Notes: a model not told the origin generated them from the letters alone. A DNA stretch of 64,000 nucleotides from DATAOG01 sp963753685 (GCA_963753685.1 CAVWDE010000021.1:248001-312000), one strand, 5' to 3'. Numbered from the stretch's first letter, positions 1 through 9,116 are shown. Program-made: numbers and translations.

Positions 1-77
1 ACGGTCGCGATCGCCGCCTTGCGCCCGGCCCCGGTCCAGGCCGCGACCTGCTCCAGCACCTGATCATGCTCGTTCAT
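1..77 (-). CDS. XdhC family protein, N-terminal fragment (runs off the left edge)
   Basis: Only the first 25 or so codons are in the window. They start at an ATG at 77 on the minus strand and encode MNEHDQVLEQVAAWTGAGRK followed by AAIATV. An initial 'W..AGR..A.ATV' segment is typical of XdhC/CoxI proteins, which help insert the sulfurated molybdenum cofactor into xanthine dehydrogenase or CO dehydrogenase-type enzymes. XdhC genes commonly sit beside MoxR and VWA genes, and both are present further right on the same strand (VWA 1980-3264, MoxR 7087-8001), which supports the call. The fragment is too short for certainty. Confidence 0.6.
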   Translation of the reverse strand, partial: MNEHDQVLEQVAAWTGAGRKAAIAT

Positions 78-177
78 GGCTGCCTCCGCTCCCCGTTCCG
101 GGCATAATGTAGGCGGTCCTGGCGGTCGCGCCAGCATCAACGCCCGCTCCGGCGGCACGAGGGAGGGAGGTCGTCGC

Positions 178-939
178 ATGCGCCGTCTGCTGGTCCCGCC
201 GCTCATCCTGCTCTGGGCGCTCGCCAATCCGCTCGCAGGGCTGGAGGCCAAGCCCAAGCTCGGGCCGGACGCGATCCCGCTGACCCGCGAGAGCGCCTAC
301 CTGCGGACGGCGCCGGCGCCGGACTACTGGCAGCTCAGCGCCTTCTACGTGCCGCAGTTCACCTCCAGCGCCTGCTCGGTCGCGGCCGTCGCCATGGCGA
401 TCAACTTCGCCCGCGGGCTGCCAGAGGATTCGCAGGAGCCAATCGTGACCCAGCCGGCCCTGCTCGACAAAGTGGCCGACGCCGAGTGGACCAAGCGCGG
501 CGCCGAAGGCGGCGACGGGGTCACGTTCGACGAGTTCCTCGGCGTGCTCGAGGCGAGCCTCGAGATCTACGGCATCCACGGCTACGGCATCGAGGTCATC
601 CGCCCCCGGACCGCGGACGCCGCCACCCTCGACAAGGTCCGGACCGCGCTGGCCAGGAACGAGGCCTCCGATCACGACCTGATCCTGATCTACTTCAACC
701 AGGGCGTCTTGACCGGCGACTGGAACGGCCCGCACATCTCACCGATCGGCGCCTACGACCAGGGCACCCACCGCGCCCTGATCATGGACGTCGACCGCGA
801 ATGGTACGTCCCCTACTGGTCGCCCGACACCAAGCTCCTCGACGCGATGCTCAAGCCCGCCCCCGCCGACCAGGGCCCACTCGCCGGCCAGACCGGCGGC
901 CTGATCTGGCTCAAGCTCGGCGCCACCAGTCCGAACTGA
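178..939 (+). CDS. Phytochelatin synthase-family protein (secreted, papain-like)
   Basis: A 253-residue protein of the prokaryotic phytochelatin synthase family (papain-like gamma-Glu-Cys transpeptidase or glutathione hydrolase). The catalytic triad can be placed: Cys in 'SSACSVAAVAMAIN' near residue 62, His in 'GPHISPIGAYD' near 190, and Asp in 'RALIMDVDREWYVPYW' near 207. The N-terminus has a basic start and a hydrophobic stretch that look like a signal peptide, so it is probably periplasmic. The ATG at 178 follows the purine-rich site 'gggagggagg'; the earlier ATG at 76 would add an implausible Arg/Gly-rich leader. Bacterial members usually cleave Gly from glutathione rather than make phytochelatins; the exact role here is unknown. 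It is convergent with the lipoprotein at 1016-1426. Confidence 0.85.
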   Translation: MRRLLVPPLILLWALANPLAGLEAKPKLGPDAIPLTRESAYLRTAPAPDYWQLSAFYVPQFTSSACSVAAVAMAINFARGLPEDSQEPIVTQPALLDKVADAEWTKRGAEGGDGVTFDEFLGVLEASLEIYGIHGYGIEVIRPRTADAATLDKVRTALARNEASDHDLILIYFNQGVLTGDWNGPHISPIGAYDQGTHRALIMDVDREWYVPYWSPDTKLLDAMLKPAPADQGPLAGQTGGLIWLKLGATSPN

Positions 940-975
940 GGCGCATCCGCCAACGCAGCTGGGCGTAGCTTCCCG

Positions 976-991
976 TCCCCTTCGCTGGGGA
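976..991. terminator. Small GC hairpin between convergent genes
   Basis: TCCCC (976-980) and GGGGA (987-991) flank the loop TTCGCT. It lies in a G-rich stretch between the ends of the phytochelatin synthase-like gene and the convergent lipoprotein gene. There is no clear T-run on either side, so it may be a weak terminator or part of a dispersed G-rich intergenic repeat. Confidence 0.35.
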
Positions 992-1015
992 GGGTAGAGG
1001 GTGGGGGAAAGTTCC

Positions 1016-1426
1016 TCAGGACGTGACACAGTTGAAGGCGGCGACCCGCTGGTGATCGATGTCGCTCACCGACTGCAGCACCGCGATCTTGTCATAGTCG
1101 TGGCAGTAGCTCTCGGCCTTGCTCGAGGCCGCGCGGACGTCGTCGTCATGATTGCCGACGTAGATCGCGACACCGCCGCTCTTGCTCTCGGCGCAGTCGA
1201 AGCTCGCCAGCAACTGATCATGGTCGACCGGGCTCACGCTCTGCAGGACCGCGTAGCGATCGTGCTGCTGACAATGATCCTTGGCCTTGCTGCGCGCCGC
1301 ATCCAGCGCATCGACATCGTTGTCGATCCGCAGGGCGATCCCGCGCGAAGATTCCATCGGCTCAGTACCGGCGCAGGCGGCGAGCAGCCCTGCTGTCCCC
1401 AGCAGCAGCGCAAGACGCATAACCAT
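1016..1426 (-). CDS. Hypothetical lipoprotein with internal duplication
   Basis: A 136-residue protein of unknown function. The N-terminus MVMRLALLLGTAGLLAAC is a lipoprotein signal ending in a lipobox (LLAAC), so it should be lipid-anchored. The mature part contains two tandem copies of a roughly 40-residue unit: 'ARSKAKDHCQQHDRYAVLQS...FDC' followed by 'ASSKAESYCHDYDKIAVLQS...FNC'. Each copy keeps two cysteines, the central 'AVLQSVS..DH' and a final Cys, suggesting one disulfide per unit. The start at 1426 follows GGGGAGGGG with good spacing. The reading frame stays open upstream to 1882, but that extension lies before the Shine-Dalgarno site and signal peptide and is rejected. Confidence 0.7.
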   Translation of the reverse strand: MVMRLALLLGTAGLLAACAGTEPMESSRGIALRIDNDVDALDAARSKAKDHCQQHDRYAVLQSVSPVDHDQLLASFDCAESKSGGVAIYVGNHDDDVRAASSKAESYCHDYDKIAVLQSVSDIDHQRVAAFNCVTS

Positions 1427-1979
1427 CACGAACCCCTCCCCACGGACCCGCCCGCCAATCCGGGCGAACTGGCCCAACAACAGCGGAGTTCCGGGTTGGT
1501 TCCTCGGCGGTTGGCTTCGCGCGTCCGCGGCTTCCAACGCCTCAGGTTGTCGAGGCTCAAACGAGGTGACGACCGTTGCCGACGCCATGTTCCCGACGAA
1601 CACGCTTCTGCTCTCCGGGACAGCCTTGTGACTTGATGGGTCGGCTAGATGGTCCTTCTCTTTCTGGTGAGCGATTACGCTGGAAATGTCGGCTGAAGTC
1701 GGCTCGAACGTTTCGAGATAACGAGGGATTGCGTAGTCGAGCGCGGGCACCTCTTCCAGATCGCTCTTTTGCGAGTGCCTACTCTTCTCCCGGGCCACAA
1801 GGTTCCAAACAAAACGCTGACATATCCTGACATCCTTTTTTCCATTAGCAAAACTGCTTGTAATCAGCTTCAAACGAAGCAAATGCTGCCAATTCGCCCA
1901 CTATAACCTTACCGATGTCAGGTAATTAATAAGGTTATATTACTGCGTCTTGTAGAGGCGGAGGGATGGTGCCGTATCT
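1427..1979. other. Intergenic stretch with an AT-rich patch, no convincing gene
   Basis: The part from about 1640 to 1960 is visibly richer in A and T than its surroundings. No open frame here has recognisable protein features, a signal peptide or a ribosome binding site. It contains the inverted repeat at 1902-1939. The composition break and lack of coding suggest a remnant of inserted DNA. Confidence 0.4.
1902..1939. repeat. 10-bp perfect inverted repeat
   Basis: TATAACCTTA (1902-1911) and TAAGGTTATA (1930-1939) are exact reverse complements separated by 18 bases. The spacer includes a smaller nested pair (TTACC/GGTAA). It lies 40 bases beyond the stop of the VWA gene. It could be an operator, a terminator stem without a T-run, or the tip of a lost element. 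Confidence 0.5.
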
Positions 1980-3264
1980 TCAGGCTGATGACGCCGGCGC
2001 GGCGCCGGCAGCCGCCATGCCCTGCCAGCTGGTGAGGCCCTCCTCGCGGCGGGGGCCGATTTCGCCGAGCGCGGTGGTGAGGTCGGCGAGGCTTTCGAGG
2101 TTGTGGATCGGGCGGAAGTCGTCGACGTGGCGGATGATCGCGCGGGCGCCGGTCGCGATCGGGGCGTAGCCCTCGAAGCGCAGGAGCGGGTTGAGCCAGA
2201 TCAGGCGCCGGCAGCTCTTGTGCAGGCGCTCCATCTCGAGGTCCAGGCCCTCGCCCGCGTCGCGGTCCAGGCCGTCGGTGATCAACAGGAGAATGGCGCC
2301 CTGGCCGAGCACGCGGCGCGACCAGATCCGGTTGAACTCGTGCAGGCAGTGGCCGATCCGGGTGCCGCCCGACCAGTCCTCGACCAGATCGCCGACCCGG
2401 GCGAGCGCTGAGTCGACGTCGCGCGCGCGCAGTTGGCGGGTGACGTTGGTGAGGCTGCGTGCCGAAGACGAAGCTCGCGACGCGGTCGCGATCGTTGGTC
2501 ACCGCGTGCATGAAGTGCAGCAGCATGCGCGAGTAGCGCTCCATCGAGCCCGAGATGTCGGACAGGATCACGAGCGGCGGATGGCGGCGCCGGCGGCGCT
2601 TCTTGGCGAGGTCGATCATGGCGCCGCCGCCGCGCAGCGACTGCCGGAGCGTGCGCCGCAGATCGACCCGCCAGCCCGAGGGATCGGGCTTGAAGCGGCG
2701 GGTCGGCACCGGCTTGATCGGCAGCTGCAGCCTGCGGATCAGCGCCTTCGCCTGCTCGACCTCGGCCGCCGACATCTGCTCGAAGTCCTTGTGCTGCAGG
2801 ATCTCGCGGGCGGAGAAGCTGAGCGTCGCATCGAGCTCGAGCGGCGGCTCGGCATCCTCCTCCGCCTCGTCCTGGCCGGGCCGTTTTTCCGGACCAAGCG
2901 CCTCGGCAAGGCGTCTCGAGAGCTCTTCGCCGGCCGCAGGCTCGCCCCCCTCGAACTGCGGCAGCAGCAGCTGCATCATCTTCTCGAGCAGGTCGGGCTT
3001 GCGCCAGAAGATGTGAAAGGCCTGGTCGAACAGCTCGCGCTGGTCGCGCCGGTTGACGAACACCGCGTGCAGCGTCCAGTAGAAGTCGACGCGGCTGCCG
3101 ATCCCGACCGCCTCGACCGCCCGGATCGCGTCCAGAACCTTGCCCGGCCCGACCGGCAGCCCGGCCGCCCGCAGCACGCGCGCGAAATGCATGATGTTGG
3201 CCGCGAACCGGCTCTCGCCCGGATCTTTCCGCGGCGCACCGGCGGGGGTCGCCTGATCGTCCAT
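1980..3264 (-). CDS. CoxE-like VWA domain protein (apparent frameshift near 2456)
   Basis: A VWA-containing protein of the CoxE type that normally works with a MoxR AAA+ ATPase in metalloenzyme maturation. The N-terminal helical part (residues 1-200) is followed by the VWA domain with the MIDAS motif 'LSDISGSM'. The frame is broken after 'VASFVFGT': the conserved continuation 'RLTNVTRQLRARDVD...WSGGTRIG' and 'LLITDGLDRD' is found one frame over and runs to the stop at 1980. Removing one base near 2456 restores a 427-residue protein. The start at 3264 follows GAGGGG. The MoxR partner is at 7087-8001. The break may be a sequencing error, since similar breaks recur in this window. Confidence 0.8.
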
Positions 3265-3278
3265 GCGCGAAAATCCCC

Positions 3279-3839
3279 TCACTCGAGGGGCACCCCCTCG
3301 TAGATGGCGGCGAGCGCTAGCTCGATGCCCGGCGGCTCGAGGCGCAGAGGATCGGCCGGCGCGATGTTGGTGAGGAAGACGCCGCCAAGGTCGTCCCGGC
3401 GCTGATGATGCACGACCTGCCGCCGGTCCTGATGGATGACGAGATAGTGCCGCAGGCTCGGGATCTCGAGGTAGAGCGAGAGCTTGCGGCCCATGTCGTC
3501 GTTCTGGTTCGAGGGCGAGAGAATCTCGACGATGATCAGGGGCTCATCGACGCTCGGCGTCGAGAAGTCGAGCGGCGCGCAGGTCACGACGATGTCGGGA
3601 ATCAGGGACGAGCTGGCTACTTCGATGATCGCACCACTTACCAGCACGTGGCAGCCGGCCTCGCCGCGAAAGCCGCCGAGCAGAAGTGCCACATTGCCCT
3701 TGATCACCACCCGCGCCTTGGAGCCGGGCGCCCGCAGCTTCGGCACACCGGAGAAAAACTCCCAGACCTCTGGCTGGCGCTCGTGCCAAGTCCGGAACGT
3801 CTCCAGGGTGCGCGGCCGGTCGGCCTGTAGCTCGGGCAT
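3279..3839 (-). CDS. Uma2 family endonuclease-like protein (DUF820)
   Basis: A 186-residue protein of the Uma2/DUF820 family, which has a PD-(D/E)XK-like restriction endonuclease fold. Visible family features are 'LIPDIVVTC' near residue 90, 'LIIVEILSPSNQNDDMGRKL' near 110-130 and 'YLEIPSLRHYLVI' just after. These supply the putative acidic and Lys active-site residues. Family members are abundant, often as accessory genes, and their biological role is unsettled. The ATG at 3839 begins a typical N-terminus. The gene ends 14 bases before the VWA start and separates it from the rest of the cox-like cluster. Confidence 0.85.
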   Translation of the reverse strand: MPELQADRPRTLETFRTWHERQPEVWEFFSGVPKLRAPGSKARVVIKGNVALLLGGFRGEAGCHVLVSGAIIEVASSSLIPDIVVTCAPLDFSTPSVDEPLIIVEILSPSNQNDDMGRKLSLYLEIPSLRHYLVIHQDRRQVVHHQRRDDLGGVFLTNIAPADPLRLEPPGIELALAAIYEGVPLE

Positions 3840-3940
3840 CTTCCGTCTCCTGCTCGAACCGAATATAGACGCACGCTCCGCGCCGCCAAAGGGGCGCGTC
3901 GGACGAACGACCAGCTGTCGTCGGACCCCGGGCCGAGAGG

Positions 3941-5809
3941 ATGACGACCGAGCAGACGGACCCCACACCGCCAGGGACCGAGGCCGCCGCGAGCGCGGCC
4001 GGGAGCGTTGATCGACGGCTTGGCGGCGTGCCGCATCGCCTGCGTGCCAGCGCGCGCGCGATCGACCACCGCCTCGCCCGCCTGCGCGCGCTGCTGCGCG
4101 CCGACGAGATCGCATTCGTGGCGCTCGCCGTCGCGGTCGGCGCGGGCGCCGGACTTGCGGTCACGGTCATGAGCCGCACGACCCAGCTCCTGCACGAGCT
4201 GCTGTTCGCGATCGAGCCCGGTGCAAGGCTCAGCGCCAGCTCCGGGCTGGAGGCGTGGCGCGTGCTGCTCGTGCCGGTGGCCGGCGGCCTCCTGCTCGGG
4301 GCGGTCATGTCCGCGAGCGGCCGGTTCCGCTCCCGCCAGGTGGTCGACCCGATCGAGGCCAACGCGCTCTATGGCGGCCGGATGTCGCTGCTCGACAGCC
4401 TGGGCGTCGGGCTGGAAACGATGATCTCGAACGGCGCCGGGGCCTCGGTCGGCCTCGAGGCGGGCTATACTCAGGTCGGCTCGGGCGGGGCCTCGACGCT
4501 CGGCGGGCGCATCCGCCTGCGCCGCAACGATCTGCGCATCCTGGTCGGCTGCGGCGCCGCCGGCGCCATCGCCGCGGCCTTTGAGGCGCCGCTGACCGGC
4601 GCCTTCTACGCCTTCGAGCTGGTGATCGGCGGCTACGCGGTGGCGGCGCTGGCACCGGTCGTGGCGAGTGCCTTGACCGGCGCCGCGATCGCCAAGCTGC
4701 TGGTGGCCCAGACGACCTCGCTCGAGATCGTCAGCACCATGACGCCGACCTGGCAGGATCAGCTCCTGCTCCTGCTGGTCGCCGGGCTCGCGGGCCTGGC
4801 CGGGATCGCGCTGATGATCGGCGTGACCAACGCGGAGCGCATCATCCGCGCCACCCGCCTGCCGCGCGCGGTGCGGCCGGCGCTCGGCGGGGTCGCGGTC
4901 GGCGCGCTCGGGCTGCTCTCGCACCAGGTCCTGGCCTCGGGCCACGGCGCGCTCGCCAGCCTGCTCGTCAGTCCGCTGCCGCTGCGCGAGATCGCGCTGG
5001 TCCTGGCCTGCAAGGCCGCCGCCTCGGCGATCTCGATCGGCTCGGGCTTCCGCGGCGGCCTGTTCTTCGCCTCGCTGTTCATGGGCGCGCTGACCGGCGC
5101 CCTGGTCGCCGGCGGCATCAACGCGCTCCCCTGGTTGTACGCCGACCCGCAGGCCTACGCCCTGATCGGCATGAGCAGCATGGCGGTCGCGGTCGTCGGT
5201 GGCCCGCTCACCATGGTGTTCATGGCGCTCGAGATGACCGGCGACTTCGCGCTGGCACCCTCGCTGATCGCCGGCGTCGTGATCGCAGCCCTCGCCTCGC
5301 GGCGCCTGTTCGGCTTCTCCTTCGCCACCTGGCGCTTTCATCTGCGCGGCGAGGCGATCCGCAGCGCCCACGACATCGGCTGGATCCGCAACCTCTCGGT
5401 CGGCCGGCTGATGCGCCGCGACGTCCGCACCGTGCGCGCCGACACCGTGCTCGCCGCCTTCCGCCGGCAGTTCCCGCTCGGCTCCACGGGCCGGGTCGTG
5501 GCGCTCGACGCGTCCGAGCGCTATGCCGGCATCGTGCTCCTGCCCGAGGCGCACGGGCCCGAGCTCGACGACCAGGCGGTGAACCTCAAGCTCGAGGCCC
5601 TGCTGCGCTACCGCGATGTCGCGCTGCTGCCTTCGATGAACGTGAAAGAGGCGGTCGCCATGTTCGAGACCGCGGCCGCCGACGCCCTCGCGGTGGTCGA
5701 CGATCCGGAGCGGCGCCAGGTCCTGGGCATCCTCACCGAGGCCCACGCGCTCCGCCGCTACACCGAAGAGCTCGACCAGCGCCGCCGCGAGCTGGTCGGT
5801 GAGCTATAG
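3941..5809 (+). CDS. ClC-type chloride channel/transporter with C-terminal CBS region
   Basis: A 622-residue membrane protein of the voltage-gated ClC family. It has a cytosolic N-terminus rich in Ala and Arg, about ten or more hydrophobic helices (residues 60-460), and a cytosolic CBS-like region (about 480-610). The ion path motifs are atypical: the region around 'VVDPIEANALYGGRMSL' stands where GSGIP is usual, 'GLEAG' replaces GREGP but keeps the gating-type Glu, and 'SGFRGGLFFASLFMGA' replaces the GxFxP signature. It therefore belongs to a proteobacterial subgroup whose ion selectivity is not predictable from sequence. The ATG at 3941 is preceded by GAGAGG at very short spacing, so the start could be a little downstream. 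Confidence 0.88.
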   Translation: MTTEQTDPTPPGTEAAASAAGSVDRRLGGVPHRLRASARAIDHRLARLRALLRADEIAFVALAVAVGAGAGLAVTVMSRTTQLLHELLFAIEPGARLSASSGLEAWRVLLVPVAGGLLLGAVMSASGRFRSRQVVDPIEANALYGGRMSLLDSLGVGLETMISNGAGASVGLEAGYTQVGSGGASTLGGRIRLRRNDLRILVGCGAAGAIAAAFEAPLTGAFYAFELVIGGYAVAALAPVVASALTGAAIAKLLVAQTTSLEIVSTMTPTWQDQLLLLLVAGLAGLAGIALMIGVTNAERIIRATRLPRAVRPALGGVAVGALGLLSHQVLASGHGALASLLVSPLPLREIALVLACKAAASAISIGSGFRGGLFFASLFMGALTGALVAGGINALPWLYADPQAYALIGMSSMAVAVVGGPLTMVFMALEMTGDFALAPSLIAGVVIAALASRRLFGFSFATWRFHLRGEAIRSAHDIGWIRNLSVGRLMRRDVRTVRADTVLAAFRRQFPLGSTGRVVALDASERYAGIVLLPEAHGPELDDQAVNLKLEALLRYRDVALLPSMNVKEAVAMFETAAADALAVVDDPERRQVLGILTEAHALRRYTEELDQRRRELVGEL

Positions 5810-5881
5810 TGTGGGATGTCCGAGGATCGCTGAGAATGGTTCCAACGACCGCACGCAAGTTCCGAGGTGAGACGGTCCCTG

Positions 5882-6217
5882 ATGTCTTCGCTACGCGCCC
5901 TCGAAGCCTGGTACGCCTCCCAGTGCGCCGGTGACTGGGAGCATCGCTTCGGCGTCACCATCGAGACGCTGGACAATCCCGGCTGGACGGTCCGGATCGA
6001 TGTCGCCGAGACTCCGCTCGCGGGCGGGCTGTTCGAGCAGGTCCGGATCGAGCGCTCGCCCGACGAATGGCTGCGCTGCTCGGTCGAGGCGGACGTCTTC
6101 AAAGGCTACTGCGGTCCAGGCAATCTACACGAGGTTCTCGACCTGTTCGCCCAATGGACAAAAGCCGAGGCCGAGCGTCAGCGACGCTCCGGTGTAAAAG
6201 CGCCGACCGAAGGCTGA
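5882..6217 (+). CDS. Immunity protein Imm53 family (orphan)
   Basis: A 111-residue protein matching the Imm53 polymorphic-toxin immunity family: 'LEAWYASQCAGDWEH' at the N-terminus, then 'GVTIETLDNPGWTVRIDV', and 'WLRCSVEADVFKGYCGPGNL' near the middle. Members protect cells against toxins delivered by contact-dependent or type VI-like systems. No toxin gene, RHS repeat or delivery system is adjacent, so it stands as an orphan immunity gene. The ATG at 5882 follows GAGGTGA; a GTG at 5867 is an alternative start. It sits in the accessory stretch between the VWA and MoxR genes. Confidence 0.82.
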   Translation: MSSLRALEAWYASQCAGDWEHRFGVTIETLDNPGWTVRIDVAETPLAGGLFEQVRIERSPDEWLRCSVEADVFKGYCGPGNLHEVLDLFAQWTKAEAERQRRSGVKAPTEG

Positions 6218-6245
6218 CTATCCAACGACCTCAGGCAGCCCGAGG

Positions 6246-6440
6246 TTATCGCAGCCTGTCGGCACGGACCAACTCGGTACTGTCCGTCTGCGGCACGTCG
6301 GGCGTGAGCGCCGCAATCCGATCAGCCAGCTCGCGAAGCGACTCCGCCGACCCCTCCCGCCGCACATCCCGCAAGGCGTCTCTGACCTCGGTCCCGCGAG
6401 GTCGGCAATCGCGCTCGGCGTCACGGCGATGGCGGGTCAC
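6246..6440 (-). CDS. Small ORF overlapping the end of brnA (uncertain)
   Basis: A possible 64-residue protein starting at GTG 6440, which overlaps the brnA stop as GTGA, the typical pattern of translational coupling. The second half, 'RRELR'-like charged helix 'VRREGSAESLRELADRIAAL' followed by 'TPDVPQTDSTELVRADR', has the amphipathic helix and short acidic tail common in small antitoxins. I cannot assign a family. The N-terminal half is very Arg/Asp-rich and may be out of frame. It could be a third gene of the brnTA operon or chance coding. Confidence 0.3.
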   Translation of the reverse strand: MTRHRRDAERDCRPRGTEVRDALRDVRREGSAESLRELADRIAALTPDVPQTDSTELVRADRLR

Positions 6441-6760
6441 GATTCCTTCCTTCGTTCGTGCCGATAATAGCTGCGCAGGACGGCATTGATCCGGGTCTGA
6501 TAGCCGCGGCCCTGGGCACGGAACCAGCGCAGCAGGTCGCGGTCGAGGCGCAGCGTCACCTGGTCCTTGGGCTCGGGCAGCTCGACCGTGATGGTCTCCT
6601 GCCAGTCCTCGTCGGGCAGAGGCGCCTCGGGATCTGCCCGGCGCCGGCGCATGGCCTCCTCCTGGCTCATGTTCCAGTCGGTCCGACCTTCTCCCCGCCG
6701 GCGCATGGCCTCGATCTCGTCAGCCGTAAAGCTTACGATATTCTCGGATTTCCCAGTCAT
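6437..6760 (-). CDS. brnA: BrnA family antitoxin
   Basis: A 107-residue BrnA antitoxin. The C-terminal ribbon-helix-helix DNA-binding region reads 'QVTLRLDRDLLRWFRAQGRG' and then 'YQTRINAVLRSYY', the family hallmark. The N-terminal half, with 'MTGKSENIVSFTADEIEAMR', is the toxin-binding part. It is translated after brnT and overlaps its restored 3' end, the usual BrnT-BrnA arrangement. BrnA neutralises the BrnT RNase and represses the operon. The ATG at 6760 matches the common family N-terminus. Confidence 0.9.
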   Translation of the reverse strand: MTGKSENIVSFTADEIEAMRRRGEGRTDWNMSQEEAMRRRRADPEAPLPDEDWQETITVELPEPKDQVTLRLDRDLLRWFRAQGRGYQTRINAVLRSYYRHERRKES

Positions 6761-6987
6761 CGGCCCGGTAGGCGGAGATGATCCGCCCTCTCTCCTCGCA
6801 TCGTCCATACCACCAGGTAAAACCTGTCGTTCACGATCCCGACGGTACCCCAGCGGTCCTCGCCCCGTCGCGGCGAATGGTAGGTGAAGGTCGGCCGGCC
6901 ATCGAAGATCTGGACCATGTCGATGAAATCGACCCGATGGTCATCGATGTTGAGCAGCCGCTTGTGCTCATCCCACTCGAACCGCAT
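6720..6987 (-). CDS. brnT: BrnT family toxin (apparent frameshift in the last third)
   Basis: BrnT is a type II toxin with RNase activity and a RelE-like fold. The N-terminus 'MRFEWDEHKRLLNIDDHRVD' and 'RWGTVGIVNDRFYLVVWTMR' are diagnostic. The frame then leaves the family: the conserved C-terminus 'RIISAYRADDWEIREY' is encoded one base out of register. Removing one G from the GGG run (6786-6788) restores an 88-residue toxin that ends at 6720 inside brnA. As read, the product stops at 6757 with the tail 'ADHLRLPGR' and lacks the Arg-containing active-site helix, so it would probably be inactive. Sequencing error and genuine inactivation are both possible. Confidence 0.8.
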
Positions 6988-7086
6988 ATGGCAATGTAGC
7001 TACTGGCCGTAGCTACGGCAACTGGTCCGGGTCGAACGAGGCCGCGGCCTTGGAAAGTCGGCCGCCGGGACGCTCTGAGTGATCCC

Positions 7087-8001
<915 letters not shown>

Positions 8002-8108
8002 GGCGTCTCTGCAGTCCTGGCCCGTGCGCTGGTTAGAGCATATCGTGCGCGCGCCCGCCATGATCCAGCGCCGGCGGTGGAGAACGCCTGGGAATCCCGC
8101 GCGGTCGC

Positions 8109-9116
8109 TCAGCGCCGGCGACGGTTCCGCCGCTCGCGCCCTGGCTCGCCGCCTGCGGCCGGCGAAGGACCGAGCGGCCCGAGCCACTGCTCGATCGTCG
8201 CCCGATCGGGCGCCGGCCCCGCCGGCCGGGTGGCGAGCGCATCGGCCATCGCCCGCACATGCAGCGGCGTCGTGCCGCAGCAGCCGCCGATGATCCGGGC
8301 GCCGGCATCGCGCGCGAGGCAGGCGTAGTCGGCCATGACCTCCGGCGTGCCGTCGTAGTGGATCAGGCCGTCATGGTAGTGCGGGATGCCGCAGTTGCCC
8401 TTGGCGACGATCAGATCGCCCGCCCCGGCGGCGGCCGCGAGGCCGAGCACGCTCTCGACCAGCTGGGCGGGCCCGATCCCGCAGTTGGCGCCGAACGCGG
8501 CCGGACGGGCGGCCAGACCCGCGCGCAGCCCCATCGCGGCCGCGGGCGTCAGGCCCATCATGGTCCGGCCGTGGGTGTCGAAGGTCATGGTCGCAACGAT
8601 CGGCAGGCCCGTGGTCGCCGCGCCCGCGACCGCAGCCTCGAGCTCCTCGGCGGCCGAGAGGGTCTCGATCCAGAGCAGATCGCAGCCACCCGCCGCCAGC
8701 GCCGCCGCCTGCTCGGCGAAGGCCACCTCGCCCTCCTCCCGACCGAGCGCGCCGACCGGCTGAAAAATCTCGCCCGTGGGCCCGATCGAGCCCGCGACCA
8801 GCACGCTGCGCCCGGCTGCCTGCGCGGCTTCGCGGGCGAGCCTGGCGGCGGCGCGATTGAGTTCGCCGACCCGGCCCTCGGCGCCGTGCAGCTTGAGCCG
8901 GCAGCGATTGGCGCCGAAGCTGTTGGTCAGGACCAGATCGGAGCCGGCCTCGATGAAGCCCCGATGGACCGCGCGCACCCGCTCCGGGTGCTCGAGGTTC
9001 CAGAGCTCCGGCGCATCGCCGGTCGCGAGCCCGGCGGCGAACAGGCTGGTGCCCATGGCGCCATCGGCGAGCAGCACGGACTTCTGGGCGAGCAGCGCCC
9101 GCAGGGGATCGGTCAT
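8109..9116 (-). CDS. bmt: Betaine-homocysteine S-methyltransferase (Bmt-type)
   Basis: A 335-residue homocysteine methyltransferase, the zinc-dependent TIM-barrel family that moves a methyl group to homocysteine to make methionine. Features: 'LLADGAMGTSLF' at the N-terminus, 'GDAPELWN', 'LVLTNSFGANRCRL', 'VAGSIGPTGEIFQPVGAL', the Zn Cys in 'FGANCGIGP' and the paired Zn Cys in 'IIGGCCGT' near residue 285. The GDAPELWN and GEIFQPVGAL segments resemble the rhizobial Bmt that uses glycine betaine. This fits the choline transporter downstream (11116 on) and the corrinoid module at 54-60 kb. Substrate choice (betaine or S-methylmethionine) is inferred. Confidence 0.82.
   Translation of the reverse strand: MTDPLRALLAQKSVLLADGAMGTSLFAAGLATGDAPELWNLEHPERVRAVHRGFIEAGSDLVLTNSFGANRCRLKLHGAEGRVGELNRAAARLAREAAQAAGRSVLVAGSIGPTGEIFQPVGALGREEGEVAFAEQAAALAAGGCDLLWIETLSAAEELEAAVAGAATTGLPIVATMTFDTHGRTMMGLTPAAAMGLRAGLAARPAAFGANCGIGPAQLVESVLGLAAAAGAGDLIVAKGNCGIPHYHDGLIHYDGTPEVMADYACLARDAGARIIGGCCGTTPLHVRAMADALATRPAGPAPDRATIEQWLGPLGPSPAAGGEPGRERRNRRRR

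Noticed and set aside
76..177. Upstream start for the phytochelatin synthase-like gene
   Set aside because: The extra residues are Gly/Arg-rich, lie before the ribosome site and would bury the signal peptide.
1427..1882. N-terminal extension of the duplicated lipoprotein
   Set aside because: The extension precedes a good ribosome site and lipoprotein signal at 1426 and has no family-like sequence.
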